Virus record (IMG/VR): IMGVR_UViG_3300027969_000043
Coordinates: 1 to 64,000 of that record
Source: a virus
Length of the DNA stretch: 64,000 nucleotides
Strand: one strand, 5' to 3'
Under the pieces are notes generated by a model. It was not told the DNA's origin. It was given only the letters and a program-made list of their open reading frames with translations, and made no database searches. The position numbers and the translations under genes were made by a program. This document shows positions 43,192 to 52,327 of this stretch, piece after piece (position 1 is the first letter of the stretch; every line of letters starts with the position of its first letter).

Positions 43192-44364
43192 TTAGTTTCC
43201 ATTAAGCCTAATTAAACAATTAGCAGTTACACCATCATAAGTTGTAAAATTTCCACAAACTAGTATTTTTCCATCTGATTGAATTGTACCTGAGCGAGTC
43301 GAATCATTAAATCCAACACCAGTAATAAATGAATTATCTTTACTACCATCAGAATTTAATCTAATTATACGGTTTGATGTGCCTCCATTATATAGTGTAT
43401 ACGAACCCATAAAAATTATTTTTCCACTACCATCTATTATATTACGAAACAATGAATTGCTATTAGCAAACCCAGTACCATAAACGAATAAATTATCTTT
43501 GCTACCATCTGAATTTAATCTAATAATACCATTTGCTGATATACCACTGTATGTTGAAAAAGTACCACCAACCAATATTTTTCCATCAGTTTGCAAACTC
43601 AAACCTTGAACAGTACTATCAAACCCAGCACCTATATTAAATGATGAATCTTTGGTACCATCAGAATTTAACCTAATAATACGATTTGCTGATATACCAC
43701 TGTATGTTGTAAAAGTACCACCAGCCAATATTTTTCCGTCACTTTGAATTGCTAAAGCGAAAAGAAAGTTTGTATTGAACCCAGTACCATAAACAAACGA
43801 ATTATCCTTGCTACCGTCAGAATTTAATCTAATAATATTATTTGCTGATATACCACTAAATGTTGAAAAAGCACCACATACTAGTATTTTATTATCAGAC
43901 TGAATTTTAATATCCCAAATTTGTACACCAATAATATCTTTACTAAATCCAGTACCTATATTAAATGATGAATCTTTACTACCATCTGAATTCAATCTGA
44001 TTAATCCATTTGCTGATATACCACTGTATGTTGAAAAAGCACCACCAACCAATATTTTTCCATCTGTTTGTAAACTTAAACTTAGAACAAGGCCATCAAA
44101 CCCAGCACCTGTATTAAATGATGAATCTTTACTACCATCTGAATTTAATCTAATAATACCATTTGCTGATATACCACTGTATGTTGTAAAATTACCAACA
44201 ACAAGAATTTTATTATCTGTCTGAACTGATACCGAATGCACTAAGGCATTAAACCCATCACCGATGTTAAATGATGGGTCGGCAAGACCTGGGATAGTGT
44301 TTGGATTTGGTCCAAATATTGCATTTCCTTTTATAATAGTATTTCCTAGTATATTAACGCCCAT
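43192..44364 (-). CDS. Seven-repeat propeller-like protein in the fibre cluster
   Basis: The 390-residue protein has seven repeats of about 50 residues. The consensus is DGKILVGGxFSTYSGISANGIIRLNSDGSKDSSFNxGxGF; the last repeat ends ANCLIRLNGN. The pattern matches the delta-60 repeat (beta-propeller-type) found in Bacteroidota and myxobacterial surface proteins. Seven repeats suit one closed seven-bladed propeller, which often binds glycans or proteins. It begins with a short non-repeat head (VNILGNTIIKGNAIFGPN) that resembles fibre attachment segments. It starts 4 bases after the large fibre gene, so it probably sits on that fibre. Confidence 0.75.
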   Translation of the reverse strand: MGVNILGNTIIKGNAIFGPNPNTIPGLADPSFNIGDGFNALVHSVSVQTDNKILVVGNFTTYSGISANGIIRLNSDGSKDSSFNTGAGFDGLVLSLSLQTDGKILVGGAFSTYSGISANGLIRLNSDGSKDSSFNIGTGFSKDIIGVQIWDIKIQSDNKILVCGAFSTFSGISANNIIRLNSDGSKDNSFVYGTGFNTNFLFALAIQSDGKILAGGTFTTYSGISANRIIRLNSDGTKDSSFNIGAGFDSTVQGLSLQTDGKILVGGTFSTYSGISANGIIRLNSDGSKDNLFVYGTGFANSNSLFRNIIDGSGKIIFMGSYTLYNGGTSNRIIRLNSDGSKDNSFITGVGFNDSTRSGTIQSDGKILVCGNFTTYDGVTANCLIRLNGN

Positions 44365-44367
44365 ATA

Positions 44368-47307
44368 TTACATTATTTGAACCCAACCAAATGATTTATA
44401 TAAAAAATAACCCTCATCGGCATCGGTTTGATAAACAATTAAACCAGCTGTTGCAGTTATTGCCAATCTTTGTGCTTCAGTCATTCTTGGACCTAAAAAC
44501 CCTTTGGTTGTTGAAGAAATTTCAAACAAGGCTGAAGCAGAAGGTGTTGCTGTTCCAATACCCACACTACCACCACTTAGTACAAGATTATTTGCTGACG
44601 TAGATGAACTAAAATTTAATGTCCTTCCACTTAAATCAACTATCCTATTACTATTTAAAACACCATTACCCGTATACAACGTGTTAGGTAAATTTTGATA
44701 TGTTGTTGCTGATACCGTATTTGCTGTTAAACCACTAATAAATGATGTTGCACCACTTACAGTACCACCACTTAATGGTAAAAATGCCCCACTTACAGAT
44801 GTTGAGCTACCAGTATATGCAGACAGGCTTATTGTAAATGCAGAATACTGTCCTGTTCTATTCTGTGTTAGTGTTATTGTATTTGACGATAATGTAAACC
44901 CTGTGACAAAAGTGTCGGCAGTTACAGGTAAATTTTGATATGTAGTTGCAGATATTGTACTTGCTGTTAAACCAGCTAAAAGTGTATTACCAGTTATAGT
45001 TAATGTATTTGCTGTTAAACCAGCTAAAAGTGTATTACCAGTTATAGTTAATGTATTTGCTGTTAAACCAGCTAATCTAGTATTTCCAGTTACAGTTAAC
45101 GTATCAGCAGTTACAGCGGCTAATCTAGTACTGCCAGTTACATTTAATGTATTTGCGGTTATAGCAGCTAATCTAGTACTGCCAGTTACGGTTAATGTAT
45201 TTGCAGTTATATTACTTAAATTTGTATTACCAGTTACATTTAATGTATTTGCTGTTAAACCACCAGTAAATACCGTATTACCTGTTACCGTACCACCACT
45301 TAATGGAAGATAAGCACCTGATGCAGATGAACTACCTGTATACGCCGATAAACTAATTGTAAACGCTGAGTATTGGTCGGCTCTATTTTGTGTAAGTGTT
45401 ATTGTATTTGACGATAATGTAAACCCTGTGACAAAAGTGTCGGCAGTTACAGGTAAATTTTGATATGTAGTTGCAGATATTGTATTTGCCGTTAGCCCAC
45501 TTAAGAAATTTGTTGCACCACTAACTGTACCACCAGTAAATGTAGTACTAGAAGTAATACCACTAACATTAAATGTACCGCCTGTGTTATTTGTAAATAT
45601 AAGTGTACTAGCAGCAGCGCTATATGTACCACCAGTTACAAATACATCTTTAGGTAAATTTTCATACGTTGTTGCTGATATTGTATTTGCTGTTAACCCG
45701 CTTTGGAATACTGTTGGACCACTTACTGTTCCACCAGTAAAAGTAACCGCATTAGAAATAACTTGCGTACTTAGTTTACCTGTACTATCAGCAACAACCA
45801 TTCTTGTAGTACTACCTGATAGATTACCAAATATTATATCACCTGTTTTATTTTCAAATGCAATATGTGTTGTACCCGTTAGTGCAGAAAGAGTTGGATT
45901 ATAATATATACCCCTGACTTTAGTACCTGTTTGTCCTGTAATATTAATTACTGGGTCTATTAGTAATGTTGCTGCTTCAAAGTTAATATCATTAGGGGTT
46001 TGCCACCCATAATTAATGTCAACTATAGATGAATTAGTTTGATTCCATTCTCTAGTTTGCCCATAACTAAATCTTGATATAAATGCCCATTTATCTTTAG
46101 CACCACCTTGTTCATCTTCCATGAAATATGTAGATGCACCATTTATCTTTCTTCTCCATATACCTACATATCCACTTGGGATACTTGTAGATGTGGTATC
46201 TATTTGAAAATAATTATTTATATATAAATTTGTGTCAACATATAATTCATTAGTAAATCTACCATTCCCAAATACATCTAATTTATAAGTAGGTGTATCT
46301 GTTCCAATACCTATTTTACTATCGTTACTTAATACTAATAGATTAGTATTCCATGTACTTGCTGAACTACTTGTTGTTTCTAATATCAATTTAGCACCTG
46401 TAGTGGTTAATCCACTAGGATTTGTAGAAAGTACACGAGCCCCAGGCGTATACGCCACATTTACATTTGAATGACCAAATTCTAATACATTTCTATTTAG
46501 AGGTGCGCTACCTTTATCCCATAATCTTAACGCAACATTTTCAAATGTGCTAGCTCCGCCTATGATTGATACTCCTGGACCTGCACCAATACCATAATCA
46601 ACTTCTAATTTAGCTGTTGGCGTTGTTGTCCCTATACCGACATTACCACCACTCATAACAAGCGTGTCAGGATTTGTTACTGAACTAAAATTTAATGTTT
46701 TTCCACTTAAATCAACTATTCTATTACCACTTAAAACACCATTACCCGTATACAACGTGTTAGGTAAATTTTGATATGTTGTTGCCGATATTGTATTTGC
46801 AGTTAATCCACTAGTAAATACTGTTGCACCATTAACAGTACCACCTGTAAATTGAGCACTAGCGATTATTCCCGTTAATTTAGAGCCATCCCCATAAAAC
46901 GTATCACCACTTATTGTTGTTGCTGATATCGTACTAGCTGTCAAACCACTTTGGAATATTGTATTACCAGTAACAGTACCACCACTTAACGGTAAATAGT
47001 TACCAGACGCTGTTGATGTTGAACCTGTTGTAAAACCTGTAACTTGAAATGTACCGCCTGTTGAATTAACAAATGTTGCAGTACCTGTAGTATTATTATA
47101 TGTACCACCAGTCACATACACATTTAATGATGAACCAGTAAGTCCTGATAATGTTATAGTAAAAGCTGAATATTGGTCAATTCTATTTTGTGTTAGGGTA
47201 ATATTGTTTGATGACAAGGTAAACCCAGTCACAAAGGTATCATCAAGCACCAACGGCTCAATTATAAATGTTTCATTAATATCCCCAAAGTTATTTATAC
47301 AGCTCAT
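44368..47307 (-). CDS. Long tail fibre protein (979 residues) with repeated shaft modules
   Basis: The protein is a mosaic of shaft repeats: TFVTGFTLSSNTITLTQNR, YSAFTISLSAYTGSS and SGLTANTISATTYQNLP, plus two VGIGTTTP modules. Near residues 690-790 are six to seven copies of a 16-residue unit (LTVTGNTRLAGLTANT type). The end, GFLGPRMTEAQRLAITATAG then LIVYQTDADEGYFLYKS, is a common phage fibre C-terminus. It starts with an ATGA overlap on the preceding gene (stop at 47304, start at 47307), so translation is coupled to it. A 90-base exact repeat occurs inside the gene. Confidence 0.77.
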   Translation of the reverse strand: MSCINNFGDINETFIIEPLVLDDTFVTGFTLSSNNITLTQNRIDQYSAFTITLSGLTGSSLNVYVTGGTYNNTTGTATFVNSTGGTFQVTGFTTGSTSTASGNYLPLSGGTVTGNTIFQSGLTASTISATTISGDTFYGDGSKLTGIIASAQFTGGTVNGATVFTSGLTANTISATTYQNLPNTLYTGNGVLSGNRIVDLSGKTLNFSSVTNPDTLVMSGGNVGIGTTTPTAKLEVDYGIGAGPGVSIIGGASTFENVALRLWDKGSAPLNRNVLEFGHSNVNVAYTPGARVLSTNPSGLTTTGAKLILETTSSSASTWNTNLLVLSNDSKIGIGTDTPTYKLDVFGNGRFTNELYVDTNLYINNYFQIDTTSTSIPSGYVGIWRRKINGASTYFMEDEQGGAKDKWAFISRFSYGQTREWNQTNSSIVDINYGWQTPNDINFEAATLLIDPVINITGQTGTKVRGIYYNPTLSALTGTTHIAFENKTGDIIFGNLSGSTTRMVVADSTGKLSTQVISNAVTFTGGTVSGPTVFQSGLTANTISATTYENLPKDVFVTGGTYSAAASTLIFTNNTGGTFNVSGITSSTTFTGGTVSGATNFLSGLTANTISATTYQNLPVTADTFVTGFTLSSNTITLTQNRADQYSAFTISLSAYTGSSSASGAYLPLSGGTVTGNTVFTGGLTANTLNVTGNTNLSNITANTLTVTGSTRLAAITANTLNVTGSTRLAAVTADTLTVTGNTRLAGLTANTLTITGNTLLAGLTANTLTITGNTLLAGLTASTISATTYQNLPVTADTFVTGFTLSSNTITLTQNRTGQYSAFTISLSAYTGSSTSVSGAFLPLSGGTVSGATSFISGLTANTVSATTYQNLPNTLYTGNGVLNSNRIVDLSGRTLNFSSSTSANNLVLSGGSVGIGTATPSASALFEISSTTKGFLGPRMTEAQRLAITATAGLIVYQTDADEGYFLYKSFGWVQIM
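44870..44959. repeat. 90-base exact direct repeat, copy 1
   Basis: This stretch is identical base for base to 45395-45484, 525 bases away. The spacing is 175 codons, so recombination between the copies would delete in frame. Confidence 0.9.
44965..45255 (-). repeat. Tandem 48-base (16-residue) repeats in the long fibre
   Basis: Six to seven units of the type LTITGNTLLAGLTANT. Two adjacent units are identical at the DNA level over 48 bases; the others differ at a few positions. Recent unit gain or loss is likely. Confidence 0.85.
45395..45484. repeat. 90-base exact direct repeat, copy 2
   Basis: Second copy of the block at 44870-44959, encoding the same VTGFTLSSNTITLT module. Confidence 0.9.
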
Positions 47308-48356
47308 ATTGTATTACCGATTAATTGAAATTTACCTGTTGCTAAATTTGATTTATATACTCTTATACTAACAGTGCTATTGGCACTTATTGCTATTGGT
47401 GACGTTAATGTCAATCCATCAAACACACCAACACCATTAACTGATATTACAATCCTGCTAATATCCTCAACATTTATTAGTTGGTTAAAACTAATAGCAT
47501 ATTGCGCATTAAATGAAAACCTAGGTTCAGACCTTGGTTTAAATACAAACGTATACGTCGCGGTATTCCCCTTTACAATAGGGTCAAATATAACATTATG
47601 AAATGTTTTATTTTCATCCAACTCAATTAGTGTATACACCCTATTAATAGTTGGGATAACCTCAAAATCATTTTCGTCTAAAATATATCCAAGTAATGTC
47701 ATATCAAATAATTGAACATAAAATCTTGCATTTTCAAAATCATCAATATCACTCTCGTCACTAATACCCTCTAAATGAACGGGCATTGGATGCCCTTTAA
47801 CATTAATGTATGCTTGTCTAGATTGAAATGTTCTTTGAACCAACGAATTTAATTTATTTAAATCCTTCATTCTATTTGTAAAAATCCTAATCTCGTAACT
47901 AATATCAACAGATGTCGGTTGCGGTACCTTATATACATCAACACCCTTTCTAGCTCCATCCCAAGTTGGAACTTTCATGTATGTGTAGGTTCTATTTCCT
48001 GGAATATTGTAATTACCTGCTTGGTTTTGACCTACTTGAGCATCTGGTTTTCTAACAATTGTAATAAAAGGTAATTGTATATCGTTATACTTATCACTAA
48101 ATTGCCATGTTTTTGTAAATTCAGACCATCTTTGTATTGTTAAAAATAATACAGGCACCTTTCCATCATCAACAGTAATACCTAATTCATTTTTAACAAA
48201 ATCAACAAATGTTTCATCCATATCTTCTTCAGAAACACCTCTTGGTAAAAAAGTACCGTGGTCTGCAATATCGTCAAGAATTTCTTGTCTTCTTTCTGGG
48301 CCAATCTTACCTGGATTAATATTTATGTTATTTCTAAAGCCTTTTGGAACTGCCAT
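47304..48356 (-). CDS. Tail terminator / sheath-stabilisation candidate (T4 gp15-like)
   Basis: The 350-residue protein has a central domain with VDISYEIRIFTNRMKDLNK followed by LVQRTFQSRQAYINVKGHP. Later come MPVHLEGISDESDIDDFENA and FYVQLFDMTLLGYILDE. The order of these blocks recalls T4 gp15 (IYELSIFTRYEDD ... EWSLTFEVNGWMYPP), which caps the tail and binds the neck; this is a weak pattern match. The N-terminal 75 residues and the C-terminal 120, which look like an Ig-type domain (VFKPRSEPRFSFNAQYAIS), are extra. It overlaps the long fibre gene by four bases. Confidence 0.5.
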   Translation of the reverse strand: MAVPKGFRNNININPGKIGPERRQEILDDIADHGTFLPRGVSEEDMDETFVDFVKNELGITVDDGKVPVLFLTIQRWSEFTKTWQFSDKYNDIQLPFITIVRKPDAQVGQNQAGNYNIPGNRTYTYMKVPTWDGARKGVDVYKVPQPTSVDISYEIRIFTNRMKDLNKLNSLVQRTFQSRQAYINVKGHPMPVHLEGISDESDIDDFENARFYVQLFDMTLLGYILDENDFEVIPTINRVYTLIELDENKTFHNVIFDPIVKGNTATYTFVFKPRSEPRFSFNAQYAISFNQLINVEDISRIVISVNGVGVFDGLTLTSPIAISANSTVSIRVYKSNLATGKFQLIGNTI

Positions 48357-48381
48357 TTTTTTATTTTTAATTTAATTTTTA

Positions 48382-48903
48382 TTACAAAGCGCGAAACTCT
48401 GAAGAATCCACAGGTGCACAAAGAATTGTTCTAAATGCACCCTTCCACCCCATTATTGTATGCGCGTTATCAAAATTCTTTTTTCCATCATTTGATACAC
48501 TAAAATATATTATACTTGTTTCAGTTACTGGATATCCGATATAATCACCATAAAGAATATCAATTTTTTGTTCGGTAAGCTGAGCATCATAAATACCGAA
48601 TGTTAATGGTCCATCTAGTAAATATCTAGCCGAACCATTTGGGTTATAGGTTCTATTTTCTGGTTCCGCCATTATTGGTATTACCTTAAGCTCAATTGGT
48701 GGTAAAAATCTAATACCATCTTTGGTTGCTTCGGTATACAAATCATCATACTGAGTCATCTCTCTATCAACTCTATAAAGAATAACGGTAAAATTACCAT
48801 CACCTTCAATAGCTTCTCTACTCATACTAACTTCTAGTTCAAAATCTTCACCAGAAAAAAACTTGTTTATTCGCGTTATTGGTGTTATTTTAGAGTTTAC
48901 CAT
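48382..48903 (-). CDS. Possible neck or head-closure protein, not firmly identified
   Basis: The 173-residue protein is beta-rich: FELEVSMSREAIEGDGNFTV, IRFLPPIELKVIPI, then DILYGDYIGYPVTETSIIYF and KKNFDNAHTIMGWKGAF near the end. The acidic YGDYIGYP-then-strand part faintly recalls gp14-type neck proteins. Its place next to a gp15-like gene and across a divergent promoter from the SNF2/gp13 strand supports a neck role. That identification is speculative. It is the first gene of the large fibre cluster transcript, with an ATATTTATG-type motif 10 bases upstream. Confidence 0.6.
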   Translation of the reverse strand: MVNSKITPITRINKFFSGEDFELEVSMSREAIEGDGNFTVILYRVDREMTQYDDLYTEATKDGIRFLPPIELKVIPIMAEPENRTYNPNGSARYLLDGPLTFGIYDAQLTEQKIDILYGDYIGYPVTETSIIYFSVSNDGKKNFDNAHTIMGWKGAFRTILCAPVDSSEFRAL

Positions 48904-48913
48904 ATCTTTTATT

Positions 48914-48922
48914 CATAAATAT
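48914..48922 (-). promoter_or_regulatory. ATATTTATG motif heading the neck/fibre operon
   Basis: The minus strand reads AAATATTTATGAATAAAA, 10 bases before the ATG. It may drive the whole 12 kb fibre block down to about 37 kb. Confidence 0.45.
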
Positions 48923-48987
48923 TTAGATTAGGTTAAATATTCTTAAGTACTTGATTTTATTTGATATTTTATTATATTAGTAATATA

Positions 48988-48996
48988 ATATTTATA
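48988..48996 (+). promoter_or_regulatory. ATATTTATA motif before the SNF2 helicase gene
   Basis: The plus strand reads ATAATATTTATATTAAAA, 16 bases before the TTG start. On this strand the motif reads in the gene direction, as on the minus strand for minus-strand genes. A weak host-type pair (TTG at 48951, TATATTAG at 48973) lies just upstream. Confidence 0.5.
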
Positions 48997-49012
48997 TTAA
49001 AATACAGTCAAA

Positions 49013-50860
49013 TTGATTAATTTAGACGATATCAAGGGTCATTCAGCACTTAACTTATTGGAAGAATATTCTGGTATAAATCCGTATATTCGCAAAATGA
49101 AAAAGGAATATTTAAAAAATAAAAAAATTACATTAACGGAAACGCAAATAAAATACATTATTGACAACCATCAAAAGGAACCTATACCGATAAATAAAGT
49201 TGTAAATATCACACCTTTCTTAGGTGAAGAACTACAAAAAAAAGAAGAACTATCTTTTTTACCTGAAAGAGTATTGATTGAATATATTTTAGCAGAAAAC
49301 GAAAAAACATTTCACATATATGGTAAGCTAAAAAGAAACCAAACAGAATCAAAAATGTATTGGTTACCAAAAACACAAGTTTTAGACGACCCATATTATG
49401 AAAAAATAGATATAGATGTAAATTTTGATAAATATAATGACGTTTTAAAGAAAACAGGAAAACAATTATACAAACATCAAGAAGAAGGTATAAAATTTTT
49501 ATTATCTAGAAACGGTAGTATCCTAGCTGACGATATGGGATTGGGCAAGTCAATACAATCAATCATTGCAGCGCTAGAAAGCGGTGCTAAAAACATACTT
49601 GTTGTTTGCCCCTCAGCTGTTAAAATAAATTGGAAACGAGAAATAAATGTATTTTGTGACGACGTCGCTATCGTTGAGGGTAGAAAATGGCAAAACGCAA
49701 AATTTACTATCATTAATTATGACATCCTTAAAAACTTTCATACACTAGGTGACGGTAAAAAGAAAAAAGATACCGACCCAGTATTAGAATATAATAGACA
49801 CATAGTAAATGCAAAGTTTGACCTTGTTATTGTAGATGAAGCACATTACTTAAAAAACAATAAAAGCATTCGTGGTGAAATAATGGTCGACTTGGTTGTT
49901 AACCATAATATTGAAAGAGTTTGGTTATTAACAGGAACACCTGTGGCCAATAGACCAATGGACTTCTTTAACTTATTAAAGATAATTAAATCACCAATAG
50001 CGGATAATTGGCAATATTTTGCAACCAGATATTGCGATGCAAGAAAATTCTTTAGAACATTAAAAAACGGACAAAGAAAACAAATATGGTTAACAGACGG
50101 AGCATCAAACCTAGACGAATTAGCAGCAAAAACAAAAAATTTAATACTTAGAAGATTGAAAGAGAATGTGTTAGATATGCCAGATAAAGTTATTACACCT
50201 ATGTACCATCAATTATCCGATAAAGGTTGGGACGAGTACGATAGACTTTGGGAAGATTATTTAGATAAAAGAAAAGCTGAAAAGAAAAAAGGTTCAATAC
50301 AAAGAGATTTGGTTGAACTAATTCTTTTAAGAAAGTTTATTGCTATTGAAGCCATCCCACAAACTATCGAGATGGTTGAAAACATATTAGAAACAGGTAA
50401 AAAAGTTATTATATTTACTAGTTTTACCGACGAACTAAATGAACTGGCTGAACATTTTGGTAAATTATGCGTAACACATAATGGGCCCATGAATGATAAA
50501 CAAAAACAACGTTCGGTTGATGATTTTCAAAACAATGATAAAATTAAAGTATTTATTGGTAATATAAAATCGGCTGGTGTTGGTATCACATTAACAAAAG
50601 CTAATTTTGTTGTCTTTAATTCATTTGATTGGGTGCCAGGCAGCAACGAACAAGCCGAAGACAGAGCATATAGAATTGGACAAAATAATAACGTAAATGT
50701 TTACTATCAATTATTTGAAGATACAATATCAACTAGAATGTGGGAAACACTTAGAACAAAAAAAGATATCATATCTACAATCATAGGTGATAATCAATTA
50801 TCTGAAGAAGAAATAATTGAAATAATGACAAATAAATTAATCGATGAAGACAATGGTTAG
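49013..50860 (+). CDS. SNF2-family DNA helicase/translocase
   Basis: The 615-residue protein has all the main superfamily 2 motifs. Motif I is LADDMGLGKSIQS (about residue 175), Ia is VVCPSAVKINWKRE, II is VDEAHYLKN, III is WLLTGTPVANRP, V is KSAGVGITLTKA and VI is QAEDRAYRIGQ. This is the SMARCAL1/ZRANB3-like branch, which anneals or remodels forks; T4 UvsW has a similar role. The only full-length start is a TTG, because a stop precedes it in frame; an ATG lies 28 codons in. The N-terminal KKITLTETQIKYIIDNH matches a helix motif at the start of two virion proteins. Confidence 0.9.
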   Translation: MINLDDIKGHSALNLLEEYSGINPYIRKMKKEYLKNKKITLTETQIKYIIDNHQKEPIPINKVVNITPFLGEELQKKEELSFLPERVLIEYILAENEKTFHIYGKLKRNQTESKMYWLPKTQVLDDPYYEKIDIDVNFDKYNDVLKKTGKQLYKHQEEGIKFLLSRNGSILADDMGLGKSIQSIIAALESGAKNILVVCPSAVKINWKREINVFCDDVAIVEGRKWQNAKFTIINYDILKNFHTLGDGKKKKDTDPVLEYNRHIVNAKFDLVIVDEAHYLKNNKSIRGEIMVDLVVNHNIERVWLLTGTPVANRPMDFFNLLKIIKSPIADNWQYFATRYCDARKFFRTLKNGQRKQIWLTDGASNLDELAAKTKNLILRRLKENVLDMPDKVITPMYHQLSDKGWDEYDRLWEDYLDKRKAEKKKGSIQRDLVELILLRKFIAIEAIPQTIEMVENILETGKKVIIFTSFTDELNELAEHFGKLCVTHNGPMNDKQKQRSVDDFQNNDKIKVFIGNIKSAGVGITLTKANFVVFNSFDWVPGSNEQAEDRAYRIGQNNNVNVYYQLFEDTISTRMWETLRTKKDIISTIIGDNQLSEEEIIEIMTNKLIDEDNG

Positions 50861-51107
50861 ATTATATACTGTTGAAAACTGCCCATATTGTGCAGAACTA
50901 AAAGAAATTTTTATAAATGAAGGTGTTGAATTTGTTGAGGTTGATGTTAACAAACCAGAAAACGAACCTGAATTTAATAAGCTATATGAAGTAGCAAAAT
51001 GTGATGATGTACCAATGGTTAAAATTGGTCCACAAATTCTTATCCCACATACTAGTTTCAGGTCAATTCGAGAAGCTGCCGATTTAACTAAGAAGTTTTT
51101 AGTTTAA
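50844..51107 (+). CDS. Glutaredoxin
   Basis: The 87-residue protein has the classic active site VENCPYCAELKE near residue 13-16, the cis-proline DVPMVKIG near residue 56 and a C-terminal SFRSIREAADLTK helix. Such small thiol-disulphide enzymes, like T4 NrdC, reduce ribonucleotide reductase and other targets. It may serve the reductase at the left edge if that enzyme needs glutaredoxin or thioredoxin. It overlaps the helicase end by 17 bases; a second ATG three codons later (MVRLY) would still overlap. The overlap implies coupled translation. Confidence 0.92.
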   Translation: MKTMVRLYTVENCPYCAELKEIFINEGVEFVEVDVNKPENEPEFNKLYEVAKCDDVPMVKIGPQILIPHTSFRSIREAADLTKKFLV

Positions 51108-51121
51108 TTCGTTATTTTCAA

Positions 51122-51130
51122 ATATTTATA
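51122..51130 (+). promoter_or_regulatory. ATATTTATA motif before the neck protein gene
   Basis: The plus strand reads AATATTTATAAGAAAA, with the core ending 14 bases before the ATG. It allows late transcription of the gp13-like gene separately from helicase and glutaredoxin. Confidence 0.55.
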
Positions 51131-51144
51131 AGAAAATAACAAAT

Positions 51145-52293
51145 ATGTCAGTTAGCTCAGAAGACCGTGAAAGATTATTCACACAATTTAGACATTCAGT
51201 TGGCGCACCTATTCGTCAAATAGAAATGACAGACGACCAACTGTGTACCTTATTGGACATAGCCGTAGAGGATTATGCCCAATATGTTCAAGAATGGCTC
51301 GTAGAACATCAATGGTTATCAATACTTGGTAAAAACATCGATACAATCGATATGGCATTTGCTCTTAGCGTTAGGTCATTTGATTTTGTAACACAATATA
51401 CATACGCGTACTCAAAACAAGTTGGACTACAAGCAGCTGGTCCATGGGAATTAAAAAAGGATTATGTTGAACTTGAAGAAGGTAGACAAGTATATCAAAT
51501 TCCTGCAAACAGAGAAATAAACGAAGTTCTTTGGTTAACACCAACAGCCATTAGCCAAGCACTATTAGCAAACTATGGTGGTATTGACTACGGTTTTGGT
51601 GGTGGTTTTGCACAAATGGGTGGAGGATACGGCACAGCTGGTACAGGTACTGGTGGCGGTAGAAGCGGATACTATATATCCCCAGCTTTTGATATATTAT
51701 TAACAGCTTCGGATATGAATCTTAAAAATAGAATTGTAAGAAGCGAATTAGTATATAAAATAACCGCTGGCCCTAATGGTACAAAATTATTACATCTCCT
51801 AAGTACACCTGGCTCAAGACTATCATTTGGTCAAGGTATTGGTGGTGTCGGAAACTCAATTAACTTATCTGGTTGTCAAGTATGGTATCACTATTATGAT
51901 ACAGATGGCGCAAACGTAGACGAATGCAGAAGAGACAATCCAGATATCATTAAATTACCAAACGAAGTACCACTTTCAAAATTAGATTATTCAACATTTA
52001 ACGAACCAACTAAAACTCTTATCAGACAATTATTTATTGCTGAAGCAAAGAGAGCGCTAGGTAGAGTAAGAGGTAAGTTTGGCGGTATTGTAGGTCCACC
52101 AGAGGCAGAAAGAACAATGGACTATGAAACACTTATTAGTGAAGGTAACGACGAAAGAAAGGCTGTTTTAGAAAGGCTGGACGCAAGACTTGATAGACTT
52201 TCATCTACAAAACAACTTGAAAGAGCTGCAAATGAGTCAGAGTTTTTAAATAAACAATTAAAATATAGACCACTAGGTTTCTGGGTGTATTAA
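51145..52293 (+). CDS. Neck protein (T4 gp13-like)
   Basis: The 382-residue protein starts with a helical domain: FRHSVGAPIRQIEMTDDQL, then LDIAVEDYAQYVQEWLVEHQW. This is the pattern of head-completion/adaptor-type neck proteins in T4-like phages. A beta-rich body with glycine loops (about residues 150-175) follows, and then VYQIPANREINEVLWLTP-type strands. The C-terminal third is helical and charged (TKTLIRQLFIAEAKRALGRV). It should connect the portal to the tail tip complex. T4 gp13 is 309 residues. It is unusual that it lies on the opposite strand from the other structural genes. Confidence 0.68.
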   Translation: MSVSSEDRERLFTQFRHSVGAPIRQIEMTDDQLCTLLDIAVEDYAQYVQEWLVEHQWLSILGKNIDTIDMAFALSVRSFDFVTQYTYAYSKQVGLQAAGPWELKKDYVELEEGRQVYQIPANREINEVLWLTPTAISQALLANYGGIDYGFGGGFAQMGGGYGTAGTGTGGGRSGYYISPAFDILLTASDMNLKNRIVRSELVYKITAGPNGTKLLHLLSTPGSRLSFGQGIGGVGNSINLSGCQVWYHYYDTDGANVDECRRDNPDIIKLPNEVPLSKLDYSTFNEPTKTLIRQLFIAEAKRALGRVRGKFGGIVGPPEAERTMDYETLISEGNDERKAVLERLDARLDRLSSTKQLERAANESEFLNKQLKYRPLGFWVY

Positions 52294-52299
52294 AATATT

Positions 52300-52326
52300 A
52301 ATGGGAGGCAATGCCTCCCATTTTTT
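52300..52326. terminator. Bidirectional terminator between convergent neck and polymerase genes
   Basis: AATGGGAGGCA pairs perfectly with TGCCTCCCATT. T-run follows on the plus strand and A/T-rich sequence on the minus strand. It fills the 34-base gap between two convergent genes. Confidence 0.85.
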
Positions 52327-52327
52327 A

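Noticed and set aside
37601-47307. Diversity-generating retroelement behind the variable adhesins
   Set aside because: No reverse transcriptase gene and no template/variable repeat pair with adenine-biased differences was seen in the window.
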